A stretch of 64,000 nt of DNA from Roseivirga sp. 4D4 (lineage in GTDB: Bacteria; Bacteroidota; Bacteroidia; Cytophagales; Cyclobacteriaceae), in the NCBI RefSeq assembly GCF_001747095.1, contig NZ_MDGP01000001.1, positions 4,446,001 to 4,510,000 of the forward strand. Reading direction: 5' to 3'. Within the stretch, counting starts at the first letter, position 1, and every line of letters begins with the position of its first letter. The position numbers and the translations under genes are program-made. A model generated the notes under the pieces. The model saw only the letters and a list, made by a program, of their open reading frames with translations, did no database searches and was not told the DNA's origin. Shown here one piece after another: positions 61,945 to 64,000 of the stretch.

Positions 61945-62382
61945 ATGAAAATAACAATTGCCTTTATGGTTTTGCTCCTTCTTTGCTCAGGTTGCAAGAG
62001 GTTCGATGCTGAAGAGTACTATGCATTGAGTGAGGAAACTGTAAGCGAAGTAATTATTGATTACACTAAGATTAATGGAGATTATTCTTCCATTAAGAGG
62101 GTTGTGTTAAATGAGGGAAAGTCTATAGGTGAGTTTCTATTATATTTCAATAAGACTGAAGTCAACAAGTTGACAAGAATGGTTACGCGCTCGACAACTA
62201 GTTCTGCAGAAGTTAGTGTGTTTCAAGGGGATGAGAAATTACGATTTGATATAGGATTGATAGAGGAGCAGAAAGGGTATATCAGGTTTTTGACAGAGAG
62301 AGGTGTTAGTTCTAAATTTCATGGTGAGAAACCTGCTACCAAATTCGCGAAGTACGTATTCTCTCTTCTACCTAATGATTAA
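61945..62382 (+). CDS. orphan lipoprotein, first gene of an accessory cassette
   Basis: The 145-residue protein has a lipoprotein signal peptide (ITIAFMVLLLLCSGC). The remaining 128 residues are alpha+beta and moderately charged (EVIIDYTKINGDYSSIKRVVL, FNKTEVNKLTRMV). I do not recognise a family. It is followed by two more small unknown genes at 6 and 12 bp spacing, so the three are probably one transcript. The block looks more AT-rich than the neighbouring housekeeping genes. Confidence 0.6.
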   Translation: MKITIAFMVLLLLCSGCKRFDAEEYYALSEETVSEVIIDYTKINGDYSSIKRVVLNEGKSIGEFLLYFNKTEVNKLTRMVTRSTTSSAEVSVFQGDEKLRFDIGLIEEQKGYIRFLTERGVSSKFHGEKPATKFAKYVFSLLPND

Positions 62383-62388
62383 TTGCCA

Positions 62389-62724
62389 ATGACTGAAGAC
62401 CGCGTCAGAGTGATATTGTTTTCACTGTTCTTCGTTATGTGTGTCGCTTTTTGGGTGTCTGACAAAATAAGGGCTGATAATGATCTAAAAGAGTTTTATA
62501 GATCAAGTTTCGAATTTCGAAGGGAAATTGTATGGCTTAAGAATTTTGATGACGGGTTGAAAGAGGTGCAGATTCACTCAAGTGATTCGAATATGGTTTT
62601 TAGTAACATTAGCTTTCATTTTCTTGATTTGAAAGTGGGAGATCATTTGAAAAAAGATTCTAATTCCTTGATCTTGAAAGTCAAAAGGAATGGGAGAGTC
62701 GAGGAGCATGTTTATCAGAGGTGA
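62389..62724 (+). CDS. orphan small membrane-anchored protein
   Basis: From ATG 62389 the product has 111 residues with one N-terminal helix (VILFSLFFVMCVAFWVS). A soluble domain follows (FRREIVWLKNFDDGLKEVQIH, FHFLDLKVGDHLKKDSNSLILKV). The family is not recognised. A TTG two codons upstream is also in frame, but the ATG begins directly with the MTEDR segment before the helix. It is the middle gene of the cassette. Confidence 0.55.
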   Translation: MTEDRVRVILFSLFFVMCVAFWVSDKIRADNDLKEFYRSSFEFRREIVWLKNFDDGLKEVQIHSSDSNMVFSNISFHFLDLKVGDHLKKDSNSLILKVKRNGRVEEHVYQR

Positions 62725-62736
62725 TATATTCTAAGT

Positions 62737-63234
62737 ATGGAAGATTCAATCTATTCTAAAATTATACCTCCTAGAAAACACTCTTATAGAGATGGGTTTT
62801 CTAATTTGAGTGCAATAGATTCCTTGACGGGAAGTCAATTAAAGGCCTTAGAAAAGCGATTGCTAATTGACATAGTGATTGGTGATAATGGAAAAGTTGA
62901 TTCTTTGGTAGTGGATACCTTGGTCTATGTAAATTCCACAGAAGCGGTCTTGAGTTTTGAGAAACTTATAAAAGACAATAAAATTGGGATTTACAGTAAA
63001 TTAATACTGATCACGGCAATTTACAGACTCTCCGGTGACGAAAGCCATTTAAACATGGCTATATCCATTTTCCATGAGTTGAGGTCAGAATCTCAAGTCA
63101 TAGGTGGGATGTATTATTTGAGCTTTTTTAAATCAAGATCAAGGAGGGTTAGAAACATTCTGAGAAAATTGGTTTTTAATCAAAACTACTTTGTAAGATA
63201 TAATGCATGGAAATTTTTGAAACGGTCGGTTTGA
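62737..63234 (+). CDS. orphan helical-repeat-like protein
   Basis: The 165-residue protein has no signal peptide and is predicted helical after residue 60. It has a pattern suggestive of HEAT/armadillo-like repeats (NSTEAVLSFEKLIKD, KLILITAIYRLSGDESHLNMAI, FVRYNAWKFLKR). I cannot assign a family. As the cytosolic last member of a lipoprotein/membrane/cytosolic trio it could link envelope and cytosol; this is speculation. Confidence 0.5.
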   Translation: MEDSIYSKIIPPRKHSYRDGFSNLSAIDSLTGSQLKALEKRLLIDIVIGDNGKVDSLVVDTLVYVNSTEAVLSFEKLIKDNKIGIYSKLILITAIYRLSGDESHLNMAISIFHELRSESQVIGGMYYLSFFKSRSRRVRNILRKLVFNQNYFVRYNAWKFLKRSV

Positions 63235-63246
63235 GTCTCTTTAGCG

Positions 63247-63370
63247 TTCACTTCTGTGAGAACTAACCTTCTCGAAGAGGATGCCTAGCCTTGAGAAGAC
63301 CAGTTCGCATTGAAAGCGCGAACTATTGATGTCCTCCTCTGGAGGAGGTGCCCAGAGGGCGGAGGAGGTA
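63247..63370. repeat. hairpin-rich intergenic repeat block
   Basis: Between the orphan cassette and the globin gene lie several hairpins in a row: CTTCTC with GAGAAG (about 63272-63298), AGTTCG with CGAACT (63302-63324), and a GC-rich piece at 63332-63369. The GC-rich piece has CCTCCTC pairing with GGAGGAGG and an internal GCCCAGAGGGC. The last unit resembles dispersed repeats seen, from memory, in other Bacteroidota genomes. No gene is present in 63235-63390. Confidence 0.55.
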
Positions 63371-63390
63371 TTGTTTTTTCTCTAGATTCT

Positions 63391-63762
63391 TTACCTGTTA
63401 ATCATATGCAGTGCTGCCTTGTACACATAATCCCAAAACTCATCTTTCTCTTTTTCAGCAAAAGTGGCTTTCTCTAGTGCATTGTGCATATGTTGTAACC
63501 AGTGCGTGGCTTCTTCTTTACCGATCTCCCATTGAAAATGCCTTCTCCTGAGCATAGGATGTCCCCGTTCGTCTGTATAGGTCTGGTGTCCGCCTAAGGC
63601 CTGAATTAGGAAGAGTTTTAGTCTGTTCTTGGCTGGTAGAAGATCCTCTGGGTACATCTTTCGAATGAGCTCATCCGTTTCGACTCCTGCATAGAAGTCA
63701 TCTACGAGCTGAAGAATATTGTCCTCACCGATACGATCGTATAGGGTTTGTGCCTCAGCCAT
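63391..63762 (-). CDS. truncated hemoglobin (group II globin)
   Basis: The 123-residue protein has the short 2-on-2 globin form: TLYDRIGEDNILQLVDDFYAGV at the start, FLIQALGGHQTYTDERGHPMLRRRHFQWEIG and ATHWLQHMHNAL. The proximal His is likely the one in MLRRRHFQW, and the later Trp in HWL is typical of group II. Such proteins bind oxygen or nitric oxide. It starts inside the stop of the upstream transsulfuration gene (TGATG), so the two are coupled. Confidence 0.9.
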   Translation of the reverse strand: MAEAQTLYDRIGEDNILQLVDDFYAGVETDELIRKMYPEDLLPAKNRLKLFLIQALGGHQTYTDERGHPMLRRRHFQWEIGKEEATHWLQHMHNALEKATFAEKEKDEFWDYVYKAALHMINR

Positions 63763-64000
63763 CAGATTTGATTCAGGGCCTGGTCGAAGTCCGAAATTAG
63801 ATCATCAGGATTTTCAATACCTACTGAGATGCGAATGAGGCTTTCGGTGATGTTGTTCTTAATCCGATCTTCCTCATTCATATTGGAACTGCTCATGGTA
63901 TAAGGGTGAGAAGCCAGAGTTTCAGTGCTGCCCAGAGAGACAGCCAGTTTGGCTAATTCCAAGCTGTTCAGAAACTTGAAAGCCTCTGTTTCTCCACCAG
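63762..64000 (-). CDS. transsulfuration PLP enzyme (cystathionine gamma-synthase/lyase type), C-terminal part
   Basis: Only the C-terminal 79 codons are inside the window; the gene continues past base 64000. The visible end (FKFLNSLELAKLAVSLGSTETLASHPYTM, then ITESLIRISVGIENPDDLISDFDQAL) is the standard C-terminus of Cys/Met-metabolism PLP enzymes. Its Arg in LIRISVG binds the substrate carboxylate. The exact reaction (synthase, lyase or sulfhydrylase) cannot be told. The globin gene begins at its stop codon. Confidence 0.9.
   Translation of the reverse strand, partial: GGETEAFKFLNSLELAKLAVSLGSTETLASHPYTMSSSNMNEEDRIKNNITESLIRISVGIENPDDLISDFDQALNQI

Noticed and set aside
61785..61997. 70-codon minus-strand frame over the lipoprotein leader
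   Set aside because: It overlaps the start of the lipoprotein gene and the stem-loop, lacks domain features and has no promoter-like sequence.
1..64000. CRISPR arrays, insertion sequences, prophage, tRNA and rRNA genes
   Set aside because: No spaced direct repeats, transposase, integrase or phage structural genes, or cloverleaf/rRNA signatures were recognised by reading; a dedicated tRNA scan was not possible.

Overview
The window looks like a contiguous piece of a Bacteroidota chromosome, most likely a free-living Cytophagales-type bacterium. The basis is promoters of the TTG-N18/20-TAnnTTTG type, little Shine-Dalgarno sequence, bifunctional DAHP synthase-chorismate mutase fusions, a GIN-domain (DUF2807) protein, DUF6263 proteins, an LptD, and a C-terminally extended lysyl-tRNA synthetase. 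The species assignment is inference. No insertion sequence, phage, CRISPR array, rRNA or tRNA gene was recognised.

Layout. 1-2.4 kb: end of an acyl-CoA carboxylase carboxyltransferase gene, an M42 aminopeptidase and a BtuF-like protein. 2.4-6.1 kb (minus): exported protein, SGNH hydrolase, NudK-type Nudix enzyme and ABC exporter. 6.2-11.4 kb (minus): an aromatic amino acid block with two DAHP synthase-chorismate mutase genes, a short divergent prephenate-dehydratase-like gene, aroB and aroA. Between the two halves lies a Tyr/Phe leader-peptide attenuator. 11.5-16.2 kb: proline dehydrogenase, a BlaI/M56 regulatory pair with three phased operators, and lysS. 16.2-26.5 kb: lptD, cell-wall amidase, MCE protein, a second carboxyltransferase, SirB1-like protein, phosphopantetheinyl transferase, WD40 protein, DivIVA-like protein and folB.

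26.5-31 kb: a UPF1-like helicase, small lineage-specific genes and an ATP-grasp enzyme. Between them is the fossil junction of an old tandem duplication. 31-41.2 kb: Asp/Asn hydroxylases, an A-type Fe-S protein, small conserved genes, an S15 peptidase, a polytopic membrane protein, dtd, a MazG-like gene and two tandem DUF6263 genes. Two MITE-like palindromic elements lie here and a third lies at 24.1 kb. 41.2-49.5 kb: comB, gcvT, an FtsX-type permease, rnhB, Nudix, MATE and a GIN-domain protein. 49.5-61.7 kb (minus): lysoplasmalogenase, MFS, prfB with its programmed frameshift, ilvE, a cobalamin adenosyltransferase, a LolD/MacB-type ATPase, a large TPR membrane protein, gatC, plsC, flotillin and an NfeD-like protein. 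61.9-64 kb: an orphan three-gene cassette led by a lipoprotein, a repeat-rich spacer, a truncated globin and the end of a transsulfuration enzyme.

The most striking signal is regulatory. Upstream of the second DAHP synthase-chorismate mutase gene (then aroB, aroA) is a 24-codon open frame with eight consecutive Tyr/Phe codons. It is followed by an 11-bp terminator hairpin with a T run that ends 11 nt before the start codon. The logic is that of classical translation-coupled attenuation: scarce charged tRNA-Tyr/Phe should open the shikimate pathway. The second most striking signal is a set of three 16-bp palindromes at exact 20-bp steps in front of the BlaI-type repressor gene. Starts were chosen with promoter positions, overlaps and signal peptides where these were informative; several genes use GTG or TTG.
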